From an uncultured Clostridia bacterium (GTDB lineage: Bacteria > Bacillota > Clostridia > Christensenellales > Borkfalkiaceae), in the NCBI GenBank assembly GCA_949283125.1, contig CASDRK010000009.1:1-39956 (forward strand): a stretch of 39,956 nucleotides of DNA, in the 5' to 3' direction. Below the pieces are notes generated by a model. The model searched no databases and was not told where the DNA came from. It saw only the letters and a program-made list of their open reading frames with translations. The translations under genes were made by a program, and so were the position numbers. This document shows, in pieces, positions 7,353 through 14,381 of this stretch (position 1 is the first letter of the stretch; each line of letters begins with the position of its first letter).

Positions 7353-9431
7353 ATGGAGAACAGATTCTTCGGCGAACTCGACAGGTATCTATTCCACCAC
7401 GGCACTCATTACGAGCTGTACAACAAGATGGGCGCGCACATACGCGAGATAGACGGCGTGCGCGGCGTGCATTTCGTGCTGTGGGCGCCTTCGGCGCGCG
7501 CCGTGTGCGTTGTGTCCGACGGCAACGGCTGGACGCCCTGGCGGGATATAATGGAAAAGGTGGACGACTGCATATGGGAGCTCTTCGTGCCCGGCATGTG
7601 CGAGGGCGTGAAGTACAAATTCCTCGTCGTCCGCGCCGACGGCAGCGAGGTCTACAAGATAGACCCCTATGAATTCGGCAGCGAAAGGCGGCCCGCAAAC
7701 GCTTCGGTCGTCACCGATCTTGAAAGCTACGAGTGGGGCGACGGCGACTACATGGCCGCCAAAAAGGGCGAAAACTACCTTGAAAAGCCCATGGCCGTTT
7801 ACGAAGTCCATCTCGGCAGCTGGAAAAAGGATCTGGAAAAGTGGGACGAGGACAAGTTTCTCGATTACCGCCGCCTCGCGCACGAGCTGGCCGAATACAT
7901 GGGCTATATGGGCTATACCCACGTGGAAGTCATGGGCATATGCGAATATCCCTTCGACCCTTCGTGGGGGTATCAGGTCACGGGCTACTTCTGCCCCACC
8001 GCCCGCTACGGCAGCCCGCAGGACTTCATGTACTTTGTCGACTATATGCACCGGCACGGCTTCGGCGTGATACTGGACTGGGTGCCCGCGCACTTCCCCA
8101 AGGACGACTTCGGTCTGGCCAATTTCGACGGCACGCCGCTTTACGAATACGCCGATCCGCTGCGCGCGGAATATCCCGAATGGGGCACCAAGGCCTTTGA
8201 CCTCGGCAAGCCCGAAGTTTCAAACTTTTTGATAGCTTCGGCCTTCTTCTGGGTGGACAAGTACCACATTGACGCCCTGCGCGCCGACGCCGTGGCGGCC
8301 ATGCTTTACAACTCCTTCGGCAGGAGCGAGTGGCGTCCCAACAGGGACGGCGGCAACCTCAATTACGAGAGCATAGAGTTTTTCAAGCATCTCAACTCCA
8401 TGCTCCGGAGCCGCACCGACGCCTTTATAATAGCCGAGGACAGTTCCATAATCGAGGGCGTCACCGCGCCCGTCGCCAAGGGCGGGCTGGGCTTCGGCCT
8501 CAAGTGGAACATGGGCTGGATGAACGATACGCTCCGCTACGTAAAAAAGGACCCCGTCTACCGCAAGTATCATCACTGGCTGATGACGCATACCTTTGAA
8601 TATATCTTTCTGGAGCATTACATACTCGTGCTCTCGCACGACGAGGTCGTCTACGGCAAGGGCAGCATGTGGCGCAAAATGCCCGGCGACGCCATGTCCA
8701 AGTTCGGCTCGCTGAAGTGCTACTATACCATGATGATGGGCCATCCGGGCAAAAAACTTCTGTTCATGGGGCAGGATTTCGCGCAGGAAAACGAATGGAA
8801 CTTCCGCGCTTCGCTGGACTGGCATCTGTGCGACGACCCCGGGCACAGGGACGTCATGGATTGCTACCGCGCCCTTCTGAAGCTCTATCGCGAACGCCCC
8901 GTCCTGCACGACGACACCAGCTATAAATCCTTCGAGTGGATAGAGAGCGGCGACGTCAGCCGTTCGATATTCTCCTTCATACGCCGCAACCCGTGGAACT
9001 ACAACGACGGACTCATTTTCGTGATCAACATGACCCCCGTCGACTATTACGATTTCGGCGTGGGCGCGCCCGTGAGCGGCGCATATAAGCGGGTGTTCTC
9101 CACCTATCCCGACGGAAGCGAATTTATCGTCAACGCCGCGGAGGAGCTGTGCAACGGCAGGCCGTACAAGCTGACGTTCGATCTGCGGCCCTTTGAAGCC
9201 ATCGTGCTCGAGATACCCTATCACGAGAGCACGGAGGAAGAGAAGAAGGAGGAAAAGCGCGAACGCAGCCGCGTGAAGCGCGAGCACAAGCTGGTAAAGA
9301 CCACCGAGCATGCGCCCAAGACCGATATTCCCGACGAGCTGCTGCCCGACGAACAGGCGGCAAAGGTCAAGGCGCAGTCGGTTTCTTCCGCCCGCAGGAC
9401 GCGGGCAAAGAAGGAGGAGACCCGCTCCTGA
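7353..9431 (+). CDS. glgB: 1,4-alpha-glucan branching enzyme
   Basis: GlgB cuts an alpha-1,4 chain and rejoins it through alpha-1,6 links to branch glycogen. The 692-residue protein has the CBM48 N-domain (FVLWAPSARAVCVVSDGNGW), then YEVHLGSW, GYQVTGYFCPTARYG and the GH13 barrel. Catalytic residues are D312 (ALRADAVAAML), E362 (IIAEDSS) and D430 (LSHDEVVYGKGSM). The nucleophile loop reads ALRADAV where most branching enzymes have GLRVDAV. The last ~66 residues, after the usual end of the C-domain, are an unusual highly charged K/E/R-rich tail. ATG 7353 follows AGGGGG; an in-frame ATG at 7281 lacks a site. No glgC, glgA or glgP is in this window. Confidence 0.95.
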   Translation: MENRFFGELDRYLFHHGTHYELYNKMGAHIREIDGVRGVHFVLWAPSARAVCVVSDGNGWTPWRDIMEKVDDCIWELFVPGMCEGVKYKFLVVRADGSEVYKIDPYEFGSERRPANASVVTDLESYEWGDGDYMAAKKGENYLEKPMAVYEVHLGSWKKDLEKWDEDKFLDYRRLAHELAEYMGYMGYTHVEVMGICEYPFDPSWGYQVTGYFCPTARYGSPQDFMYFVDYMHRHGFGVILDWVPAHFPKDDFGLANFDGTPLYEYADPLRAEYPEWGTKAFDLGKPEVSNFLIASAFFWVDKYHIDALRADAVAAMLYNSFGRSEWRPNRDGGNLNYESIEFFKHLNSMLRSRTDAFIIAEDSSIIEGVTAPVAKGGLGFGLKWNMGWMNDTLRYVKKDPVYRKYHHWLMTHTFEYIFLEHYILVLSHDEVVYGKGSMWRKMPGDAMSKFGSLKCYYTMMMGHPGKKLLFMGQDFAQENEWNFRASLDWHLCDDPGHRDVMDCYRALLKLYRERPVLHDDTSYKSFEWIESGDVSRSIFSFIRRNPWNYNDGLIFVINMTPVDYYDFGVGAPVSGAYKRVFSTYPDGSEFIVNAAEELCNGRPYKLTFDLRPFEAIVLEIPYHESTEEEKKEEKRERSRVKREHKLVKTTEHAPKTDIPDELLPDEQAAKVKAQSVSSARRTRAKKEETRS

Positions 9432-9468
9432 CCCTTCGGCGTTTGTTTTAGGTCCGATTCTGTAATAG

Positions 9469-9519
9469 GGCGGGCCGCGGCGGCCGCATATAGCGGACTC
9501 GCCGCGGCCCGCCTGTTTT
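9469..9519 (+). terminator. Terminator of glucan operon
   Basis: A 13 bp stem, ggcgggccgcggc (9469-9481) with gccgcggcccgcc (9501-9513), is followed by TGTTTT. Confidence 0.75.
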
Positions 9520-9584
9520 CTGTCGGGGGGCGCCGGGAACGCAAGCAGCTAAACGTCTTCCGCGCTCCTCCGTCCGGCATGAAG

Positions 9585-9614
9585 GCGGGGGCGCGCATCT
9601 CTGCGCGCCCCCGC
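9585..9614. terminator. GC hairpin between convergent units
   Basis: A perfect 12 bp stem, gcgggggcgcgc (9585-9596) with gcgcgcccccgc (9603-9614), lies just past the end of the minus-strand rubrerythrin unit. Neither strand has a clear T tract, so a terminator role is inferred from position. Confidence 0.4.
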
Positions 9615-9630
9615 CCCGTTCCGTCCGGGT

Positions 9631-9792
9631 CTACAGGTCGTCGGCGTCCTGAACGGGAATTTCGTTCGGGTCTGCGCCCACGCCCGTGTAGCTGCCGAAC
9701 GGGTCGTAGCACTTAAAGCTCAGCTTACTTGCAGTCTTTCGTGCTTTTGGAACCGCAGTCGGTCGCCTTGCGACTTTTGCCGTTCTTTGCAT
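9631..9792 (-). CDS. Possible 53-residue microprotein (DPFGSYTG tail)
   Basis: An open frame on the minus strand, ATG at 9792 to TAG at 9631, is not recognised as any family. Its second half, KLSFKCYDPFGSYTGVG... ending PVQDADDL, has codon third positions rich in G/C like real genes here and an acidic, structured-looking composition. The first half (about residues 2-22) overlaps the upstream 29-residue ORF in another frame and has poorer codon choice. The ATG lacks a ribosome binding site. So the true product may start elsewhere, or be made by a +1 frameshift from the 29-residue ORF. It follows rubrerythrin and would share its transcript. Confidence 0.45.
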   Translation of the reverse strand: MQRTAKVARRPTAVPKARKTASKLSFKCYDPFGSYTGVGADPNEIPVQDADDL

Positions 9793-9814
9793 TGGAATTT
9801 TCGGTCTTTTTCAT
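9725..9814 (-). CDS. 29-residue basic microprotein after rubrerythrin
   Basis: This tiny ORF encodes a lysine/serine-rich peptide with two cysteines (MKKTENSNAKNG...TDCGSKSTKDCK). Its ATG overlaps the rubrerythrin stop in a TTATGA junction and is preceded by a strong AAGGAG site with correct spacing, which argues that it is translated and coupled to rubrerythrin. Its codons (AAG, ACC, TCC, CGC, TGC) fit the genome. The cysteine/lysine pattern is not one I can assign; metal or thiol chemistry linked to oxidative-stress defence is only a guess from context. It overlaps the 53-residue ORF in a different frame. Confidence 0.55.
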   Translation of the reverse strand: MKKTENSNAKNGKSRKATDCGSKSTKDCK

Positions 9815-10410
9815 AACTTCTCCTTTTGGTAGGGAATATGCAGATATACTTCTCCCTGCCCCGCTCCGCACAGGGGACACGTCTCCCATGCGCTCTTTGC
9901 CGTCTGCATGTGTCCGCATTCGGCGCACACGTACAGCAGCGGGCTGTCGTTTTTATACAGCGCGCCCTTTTCAAAGGCTTCGGCAAGGTATTCAAAAATC
10001 TGCTCGTGCCTTTTTTCTACGTTCGCCACCAGCGCGAACAGCGCGGCCGCGTCGTCAAGACCCTCGCTTGCCGCAGTTTCGGCAAAGGCGGGGTAAATTT
10101 TCCGGTGCTCGGTCCGCTCGTCTCCGGCGGCAAGGCGCAGCGCGCGCCCTATATCGCCCGTGTGAAAGGGATAGCCGGAGCATATTTCGATGTTGTCCAT
10201 ATCCGTGCCGCCGTGCTTTGTCAGTACTTCAAAAAATTTGCGCGCATGCACGGTCTCGTTTTTGGCTATGGTCTTTATCGTGCCGGCCAGCTCCTCGCAG
10301 CCCTGCTGCATCGCGGCCCGCGCTATCATCTGATAGCGCATGCCCGCCTGGCATTCGCCTGCAAAACTTGCGGCTAAATTGCGACAGGTCAAGGTTTTTT
10401 CAAATTGCAT
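9811..10410 (-). CDS. rbr: Rubrerythrin
   Basis: Rubrerythrin is a non-haem di-iron peroxidase that reduces hydrogen peroxide in the cytoplasm of anaerobes. The 199-residue protein has the ferritin-like four-helix bundle with iron ligands in E19, E52/H55 (ETVH), E101 (TEHR) and E132/H135 (EKRH). It ends in a C-terminal rubredoxin-like centre with C162, C165 (CAEC), C178 and C181 (CPLC). Start ATG 10410 lies six bases after GGAGG; two upstream in-frame ATGs sit on or before that site. The gene is divergent from the AbrB-like regulator and overlaps the 29-residue microprotein downstream. I did not find a convincing promoter by eye. Confidence 0.95.
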   Translation of the reverse strand: MQFEKTLTCRNLAASFAGECQAGMRYQMIARAAMQQGCEELAGTIKTIAKNETVHARKFFEVLTKHGGTDMDNIEICSGYPFHTGDIGRALRLAAGDERTEHRKIYPAFAETAASEGLDDAAALFALVANVEKRHEQIFEYLAEAFEKGALYKNDSPLLYVCAECGHMQTAKSAWETCPLCGAGQGEVYLHIPYQKEKL

Positions 10411-10488
10411 ATTCATCCTCCGCAACAACTATTTTGGCCGTGAACAAAAATTTTTATGCCGGGCTTTCGAGGAAATGTTTTCCTTTAC

Positions 10489-10516
10489 TTGACATATTCC
10501 GCGTTTATGATATAAT
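10489..10516 (+). promoter_or_regulatory. Sigma-A promoter of the AbrB-like gene
   Basis: TTGACA (10489-10494), a 16 bp spacer and TATAAT (10511-10516) are both perfect hexamers. Transcription should start near 10523, about 47 bases before the ATG. Confidence 0.8.
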
Positions 10517-10538
10517 GTAAGAAAAGTAAGGAATATGT
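10492..10538. promoter_or_regulatory. Candidate operator bracketing the abrB-like promoter
   Basis: A perfect 9 bp inverted repeat, acatattcc (10492-10500) and ggaatatgt (10530-10538), brackets the -10 box from the -35 edge to just past the start site. A second partial palindrome, aaggaa...ttcctt, spans 10528-10547. This arrangement fits autorepression through two-site binding; the binding protein is not known. Confidence 0.45.
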
Positions 10539-10569
10539 AATTTCCTTGACATACGGAGGAAAAACGAGT

Positions 10570-10908
10570 ATGGAAATAGCAAAACTGACCTCTAAAGGGC
10601 AGATAACCATTCCCAAGGCCGTCCGCGTGGAGCTGGGCGTGGACACAGGCGACAAGCTGATATTCATCCCCTGCGAAGGCGGATTCTTCGTGCGCAACGG
10701 CGCCGACTTCGGCATGAGCGTGCCTTCGGAAGAGTTTGCGGCGGAAATCGCGCCCGCGGCCGAGCGGCAGACGCGGCCCGCGGCATACCGTCCCGAGCGG
10801 CAGCCCGCCTATTATTACGACGACGAGGACGAGCCGAAATCCGCAAAATCCAAAAAGGACAAGGATAAGGACAAGGACAAGAAGAAAAAGAAGAAAAAGA
10901 AGAAGTGA
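10570..10908 (+). CDS. AbrB/SpoVT-family regulator with polylysine tail
   Basis: Residues 1 to about 47 (MEIAKLTSKGQITIPKAVR then LGVDTGDKLIF) form the swapped-hairpin AbrB/MazE DNA-binding domain, which acts as a dimer or tetramer on transition-state and sporulation genes or as an antitoxin. The rest of the 112 residues is unlike family members. It is a Pro/Arg/Tyr-rich linker with an acidic patch (YYYDDEDEPK), then a run of KD repeats ending in nine lysines. The tail would bind nucleic acid non-specifically or be disordered. No toxin gene is adjacent, so an AbrB-like transcription role is more likely than antitoxin. Start ATG follows CGGAGG; an upstream in-frame start at 10546 lacks a site. 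Confidence 0.88.
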   Translation: MEIAKLTSKGQITIPKAVRVELGVDTGDKLIFIPCEGGFFVRNGADFGMSVPSEEFAAEIAPAAERQTRPAAYRPERQPAYYYDDEDEPKSAKSKKDKDKDKDKKKKKKKKK

Positions 10909-10915
10909 AATATTA

Positions 10916-10944
10916 GCCGCGCGGCGCCCGTTGCGCCGCGCGGC
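10916..10944 (+). terminator. GC hairpin after abrB-like gene
   Basis: A 12 bp stem, gccgcgcggcgc (10916-10927) with gcgccgcgcggc (10933-10944), has a five-base loop. The tail is only moderately T-rich. Confidence 0.45.
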
Positions 10945-10968
10945 TCGTTCGTCTGAACGAATGCGATA

Positions 10969-11006
10969 GCGGCGGCCGCGCAAATTTGCGCGGCCGCCGC
11001 AATTTT
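10969..11006 (+). terminator. 32-base palindrome with T tract
   Basis: 10969-10984 (gcggcggccgcgcaaa) and 10985-11000 are perfect reverse complements with no loop, followed by AATTTTT. It should terminate plus-strand transcripts and lies ten bases from the minus-strand membrane gene's stop. Confidence 0.7.
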
Positions 11007-11016
11007 TCTCGTGCGT

Positions 11017-11769
11017 TTATTTGTTTTGCTCTATGTTGTAGTCTTCGCGCATTATTTCAAGGCGCACCTGCTTGGTTATGGTTTTGGACCATATGAACAG
11101 TACAAGCACGGCTATCAGCACCAGCGCCAGCACTATGCACCAGCTGTTCACGCCGGTCATCGCGGCAAAGTAACTGCTCACGTACTCTCCGCCGCCCAGT
11201 CTGCCGATGATGGAGGAGAACACTATGGCAAAGATCTCGTATATCACTCCGCACAGGATGAGGTAGGAGGAGGAGAAGTAATATCCGCGTTTGCGGCCCG
11301 TCTCCAGCGTGCGCGACTTTATCTTGTCGTACATCTCCAGCGCGTAATTGTCAGGCGAAATTACGTGCAGAATGTTTTTTATCGCCGAAACAAGGCTGGA
11401 CACCATGCCGGCCGCAAGGAAGATGACGCCGAACAGCTGAAATACTCCGGTGAAGGAGAATACGGCAAGGCTCTCCGCGTCGTCTCCGGTCACGGGCGCA
11501 AACGCCGCGTAGACCTCGTCGAAAACGGAAAAATTGACCGTCGGCGCATCCGAAAGCAGCACTTCGGGGTCGAGTTCGGCTATCTTGGGAAGATAGGGCG
11601 AAAAGACGTCCGTTCTGAGCAGATCTATCGAAAAGGTGGGCAAAAAGATGATCAGCACCGCGGCGATGAGCGAAAGCACGCTGGCCGCCGCCAGTATTAT
11701 GCACTGTCTCTTGAGCCGCGGTTTGTAGGTCAGGTATTGCTGACCCGTGTTGTTGGCAACATTTTCCAT
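11017..11769 (-). CDS. Four-helix membrane protein, unknown function
   Basis: The 250-residue protein is not recognised. It has a short cytoplasmic N-terminus and a hydrophobic helix at about 24-46 (IILAAASVLSLIAAVLIIFL). A roughly 60-residue extracytoplasmic segment with several acidic residues follows. Further helices lie near 103-130, 165-190 and 207-230, and the C-terminal tail is charged (SKTITKQVRLEIMRED). No catalytic motif is seen. Start ATG follows AAAGGAG. It is divergent from a tiny XRE regulator, and its near-consensus promoter is covered by a palindrome, so it is very likely that regulator's target. It could be a stress-response or envelope protein; this is inference from layout. 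Confidence 0.85.
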   Translation of the reverse strand: MENVANNTGQQYLTYKPRLKRQCIILAAASVLSLIAAVLIIFLPTFSIDLLRTDVFSPYLPKIAELDPEVLLSDAPTVNFSVFDEVYAAFAPVTGDDAESLAVFSFTGVFQLFGVIFLAAGMVSSLVSAIKNILHVISPDNYALEMYDKIKSRTLETGRKRGYYFSSSYLILCGVIYEIFAIVFSSIIGRLGGGEYVSSYFAAMTGVNSWCIVLALVLIAVLVLFIWSKTITKQVRLEIMREDYNIEQNK

Positions 11770-11799
11770 ATTTTTCTCCTTTGTGCTTTGATACGCAAT

Positions 11800-11828
11800 A
11801 TTATATAGGAAAAATTCCTATATGTCAA
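11800..11828 (-). promoter_or_regulatory. Consensus promoter of the membrane protein gene
   Basis: On the minus strand TTGACA (11828-11823), exactly 17 bp and TATAAT (11805-11800) give perfect hexamers and spacing. Such a strong promoter normally needs a repressor. Confidence 0.8.
11803..11823. promoter_or_regulatory. Operator 1 in promoter spacer
   Basis: atataggaa (11803-11811) and ttcctatat (11815-11823) are perfect 9 bp inverted repeats around aaa. They fill the spacer and touch both promoter boxes of the divergent membrane gene, an ideal repressor site. Confidence 0.6.
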
Positions 11829-11833
11829 GCGCG

Positions 11834-11854
11834 ATATAGAAAAAATATCTATAT
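11834..11854. promoter_or_regulatory. Operator 2, second ATATAG palindrome
   Basis: atataga (11834-11840) and tctatat (11848-11854) share the ATATAG half-site of operator 1. The centres are 31 bp apart, about three helical turns, so two dimers could bind the same DNA face. Confidence 0.5.
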
Positions 11855-11893
11855 TCTTGCATAAGCAAACAAATTATAGTCGAGGATAAAAAT

Positions 11894-12103
11894 ATGGATA
11901 TCGCGGTCAGGGTGGGCGAAAATTTAAAGGCGGCGCGGCGTGCCGCCGGCGTAACGCAGCGGCAGATAGCCGCGGAGCTGAAAAAGTATCAGTCGGATTA
12001 CAGCGACTACGAGCGCGGCAAGGTGCAGCTCGATTACGAAAAGATAGTTTACCTGTGCCGGCGGTTCAACGTCACGCCCAACGACCTGTTCGATTTCGAC
12101 TGA
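11894..12103 (+). CDS. XRE-family HTH regulator (minimal)
   Basis: The 69-residue protein is almost only a Cro/C1-type helix-turn-helix domain. The N-terminal helix is VRVGENLKAARRAAGVTQRQIAAEL, in which TQRQIAAEL is the scaffold helix. The recognition region is KKYQSDYSDYERGKVQLDYEKIVYLCRRF and the end is NVTPNDLFDFD. It should bind DNA as a dimer. It is transcribed away from the membrane-protein gene and is the obvious ligand for the two ATATAG palindromes between them. The start has a GAGG site eight bases upstream. A clear plus-strand promoter was not found, though tatagt at 11874-11879 may be a -10 box. Confidence 0.9.
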   Translation: MDIAVRVGENLKAARRAAGVTQRQIAAELKKYQSDYSDYERGKVQLDYEKIVYLCRRFNVTPNDLFDFD

Positions 12104-12185
12104 AGGGGAGAATGCGCGCCGGGCGCGGGCTCTGCCCGCCCGTCGGGTCAGGGCGGATTTCTTCGCGCGGGAAGGCGCGGGCGGG

Positions 12186-12250
12186 GCGAAAATAAAGGCG
12201 CGGCGGGGCGAAAACAAAGGCGCGGCGGGGCGATTTCGCCCCGCCGCGCC
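12186..12250. terminator. Direct repeats ending in bidirectional hairpin
   Basis: The block gcgaaaa(t/c)aaaggcgcggcgg is present twice in tandem from about 12186. The last copy forms a perfect 14 bp stem (12219-12232 with 12237-12250, loop attt). Read on the minus strand, the stem is followed by TTTGTTTTC, so it fits as a terminator for the convergent minus-strand gene and perhaps for the XRE gene. Confidence 0.6.
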
Positions 12251-12310
12251 TTGACGCGTGCGCACAAAAAATTGTTGCCCGCGGCCGGTTTAAGGTTGCG
12301 GCCGCGCCGT

Positions 12311-12931
12311 TCAGGCGTGGTCGGCGGGCTTGGCCGCGGCCCTGATATACTCCGCCAGCGCGGGAATTATCTCCTTTATGCTCACGTTGGTGGTGTTGAG
12401 CATCAGATCGTAGCCGGCTTTGTCGCCCCACGGGTGGGTGCCCAGCAGGTCGTGCAGCTTCTTTCTGCCGCCGTCTATCTCCTTGAACATCTTCAGCATC
12501 TGCCTGTCGGTGTAGTGCTCGCCTTCGGGCGCGCGGGCGCGGCAGCGCGAAATCTTTGCCGCATTTTCGGCATACACGAATATGCGGAAGGGCTTCATGT
12601 CCTTAAGTATCACGTCCGAACTGCGCCCCACTATCACGCAGTTGCCCTTTTCGCCTATGGCCTTTATTATCTTCTGCTGCGCCACGAGCACGTCGGTGAC
12701 GGGGGCGGGGGTGGCGGCGACGAAGGGCATGCTTCTGCCGAACGTGAACGCATAGTTCCTGAATCCGCCGTTTTCCAGCACGGAGGAAACGTACCCCTCG
12801 TTGAGGTCCGTGTGCTCGGCGATCTCGGTCACGAGCTCCTTGTCGTAATATTGCAGCCCCAGCGCGTCGGCAAGGCGTTTGCCCACTTCCCTGCCGCCGC
12901 TGCCGAACTGGCGCGATACGGTAATGATCAT
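12311..12931 (-). CDS. Cytidylate kinase-like family protein
   Basis: The 206-residue protein belongs to the cytidylate-kinase-like P-loop group common in Clostridia. It opens with MIITVSRQFGSGGREVGKRL, a glycine-rich nucleotide loop of the type used by CMP kinases, then LGLQYYDKELV and CVIVGRSSDVIL. An arginine-rich lid is likely in the middle (ISRCRARAPEGEHYTD). It probably phosphorylates a nucleotide or related small molecule, but the true substrate of this subgroup is not established. Start ATG 12931 follows AAGGAG; the longer frame upstream lacks a site. It has its own promoter just past the end of radA. Confidence 0.85.
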   Translation of the reverse strand: MIITVSRQFGSGGREVGKRLADALGLQYYDKELVTEIAEHTDLNEGYVSSVLENGGFRNYAFTFGRSMPFVAATPAPVTDVLVAQQKIIKAIGEKGNCVIVGRSSDVILKDMKPFRIFVYAENAAKISRCRARAPEGEHYTDRQMLKMFKEIDGGRKKLHDLLGTHPWGDKAGYDLMLNTTNVSIKEIIPALAEYIRAAAKPADHA

Positions 12932-12981
12932 ACTTGCATCTCCTTTGAAGAAAGGCGCCCGGCGCAACTTTCTTCATTTAC

Positions 12982-13009
12982 ATTATACCACGCATTTGCG
13001 GCAAGTCAA
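12982..13009 (-). promoter_or_regulatory. Promoter of cytidylate kinase-like gene
   Basis: On the minus strand TTGACT (13009-13004), 16 bp and TATAAT (12987-12982) lie in the short radA-kinase gap. This makes the kinase-like gene at least partly independent of the radA operon. Confidence 0.7.
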
Positions 13010-13013
13010 GGGG

Positions 13014-14381
13014 TCAGCCCTGATTTTTGAACAGCGCGGCTATCATGGAATTGACGTACAGCACGGGCACGATGTTTATCCTGTCGGCGTATTTGGCCAC
13101 GGATTTCATGTTCTTGGCGGGCAGTATCACCCGTCTGAAGCCCATCTTTACGCACTCCTGCACCCGCTTTTCGGCATAGGCCACGGCGCGCACTTCGCCC
13201 GTGAGCCCCACTTCGCCGAACACGGCGGTATATTTGTCTATCGGCCTGTCGCTCTGCGCCGAAGCCAGCGCCGCGCACACGGCAAGGTCGCAGGCCGGTT
13301 CGGCAAGCTTTATGCCGCCCATCACGTTTATGTACACGTCCGACGACCACAGCGGCACCGAGCATCTCTTTTCCAGCACGGCAATCAGCAGCACCAGCTT
13401 GTTGTAGTCTATGCCCAGCGGCATGCGTCTGGGCTGGCCGAACGCCGACTTGGCTATAAGCGTCTGTATCTCCACGTTCATGCAGCGGTTGCCCGTCTGC
13501 GCGGGAGTAACCGCGCAGCCCGCCTCCTGCCCGCGGCTGTCCGAAAGGAATATGCCCGAATAATCGGTCACGGCAACTATGCCTTCGCCCGTCATCTCGA
13601 ACACTCCCACCTCCGAAACGTTGCCGAACCTGTTCTTTACGGCCCGCAATATGCGGTAGTTTTCCTGATTTTCGCCCTCGAAGTAGAGCACGGTGTCCAT
13701 GATGTGCTCCAGCACCTTGGGGCCGGCCAGCGCGCCCTCCTTGGTCACGTGTCCCACGATGAAAAATGTTATGCCGCGGCTCTTGGCAATGCGCATCAGC
13801 TTTGTGGCGCATTCCCTCACCTGCCCCACGGAGCCGGCGGAGGAGGACAGGTCGTCGGTATATACGGCCTGAATGGAGTCGATTATGCAGAACTGCACGC
13901 CCTCCAGCTCGCCTTCCAGATCGTCTATGCAGGTGTCGTTCACTATCATGAAGTCTTCGCAGTCGAGCTTCAGTCGCTCGGCGCGCATCTTCACCTGCGA
14001 GCAGCTCTCCTCGGCCGAAAAGTACAGCACTCTGTGCGCGCGCGACAGGTGCGCGGCTATCTGCGTGAGCAGCGTGGACTTGCCTATGCCCGGGTCGCCG
14101 CCCAGCAGCACCAGCGAGCCCGTCACTATCCCGCCGCCCAGAACGGTGTCGAATTCGGATATGCCGCTGGGCGTGCGGTCGTATCGCTCGGTCGTCACCG
14201 CCGAAAGCTTCTGCGCGCGCGGGGCGGAGCGCGCCGCCCCGCGCGCCCTGTCGGGCTTTTCGCTCTTAACGGCCTCCTCGGCCATGGTGTTGAACTTCCC
14301 GCAGGAAGGGCACCTGCCCAGCCATCTCGGGCTGGTGGCGCCGCACTCGGCGCACACGAACACGGTGTTAGTCTTTGCCAT
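13014..14381 (-). CDS. radA: DNA repair protein RadA
   Basis: RadA is a RecA-like ATPase that drives branch migration during recombination and repair. The 455 residues contain a C4 zinc finger (C10, C13, C24, C27), Walker A GGDPGIGKST (94-103), Walker B ending at D168, and the RadA-specific KNRFG motif at 249-253. A C-terminal Lon-protease-like domain ends near RINIVPVLYVNSMIAALFK. Start ATG 14381 follows GGAGAAAACCG and overlaps the ispDF stop by 14 bases. It is the last gene of the minus-strand operon. Confidence 0.97.
   Translation of the reverse strand: MAKTNTVFVCAECGATSPRWLGRCPSCGKFNTMAEEAVKSEKPDRARGAARSAPRAQKLSAVTTERYDRTPSGISEFDTVLGGGIVTGSLVLLGGDPGIGKSTLLTQIAAHLSRAHRVLYFSAEESCSQVKMRAERLKLDCEDFMIVNDTCIDDLEGELEGVQFCIIDSIQAVYTDDLSSSAGSVGQVRECATKLMRIAKSRGITFFIVGHVTKEGALAGPKVLEHIMDTVLYFEGENQENYRILRAVKNRFGNVSEVGVFEMTGEGIVAVTDYSGIFLSDSRGQEAGCAVTPAQTGNRCMNVEIQTLIAKSAFGQPRRMPLGIDYNKLVLLIAVLEKRCSVPLWSSDVYINVMGGIKLAEPACDLAVCAALASAQSDRPIDKYTAVFGEVGLTGEVRAVAYAEKRVQECVKMGFRRVILPAKNMKSVAKYADRINIVPVLYVNSMIAALFKNQG

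Noticed and set aside
10570-10908. Toxin-antitoxin module with the AbrB/MazE-like protein as antitoxin
   Set aside because: No toxin-sized ORF follows; two hairpins and a convergent gene come next.
12186-12250. Start of a CRISPR or tandem-repeat array
   Set aside because: Only two copies with no spacers; the second copy is simply part of a terminator hairpin.
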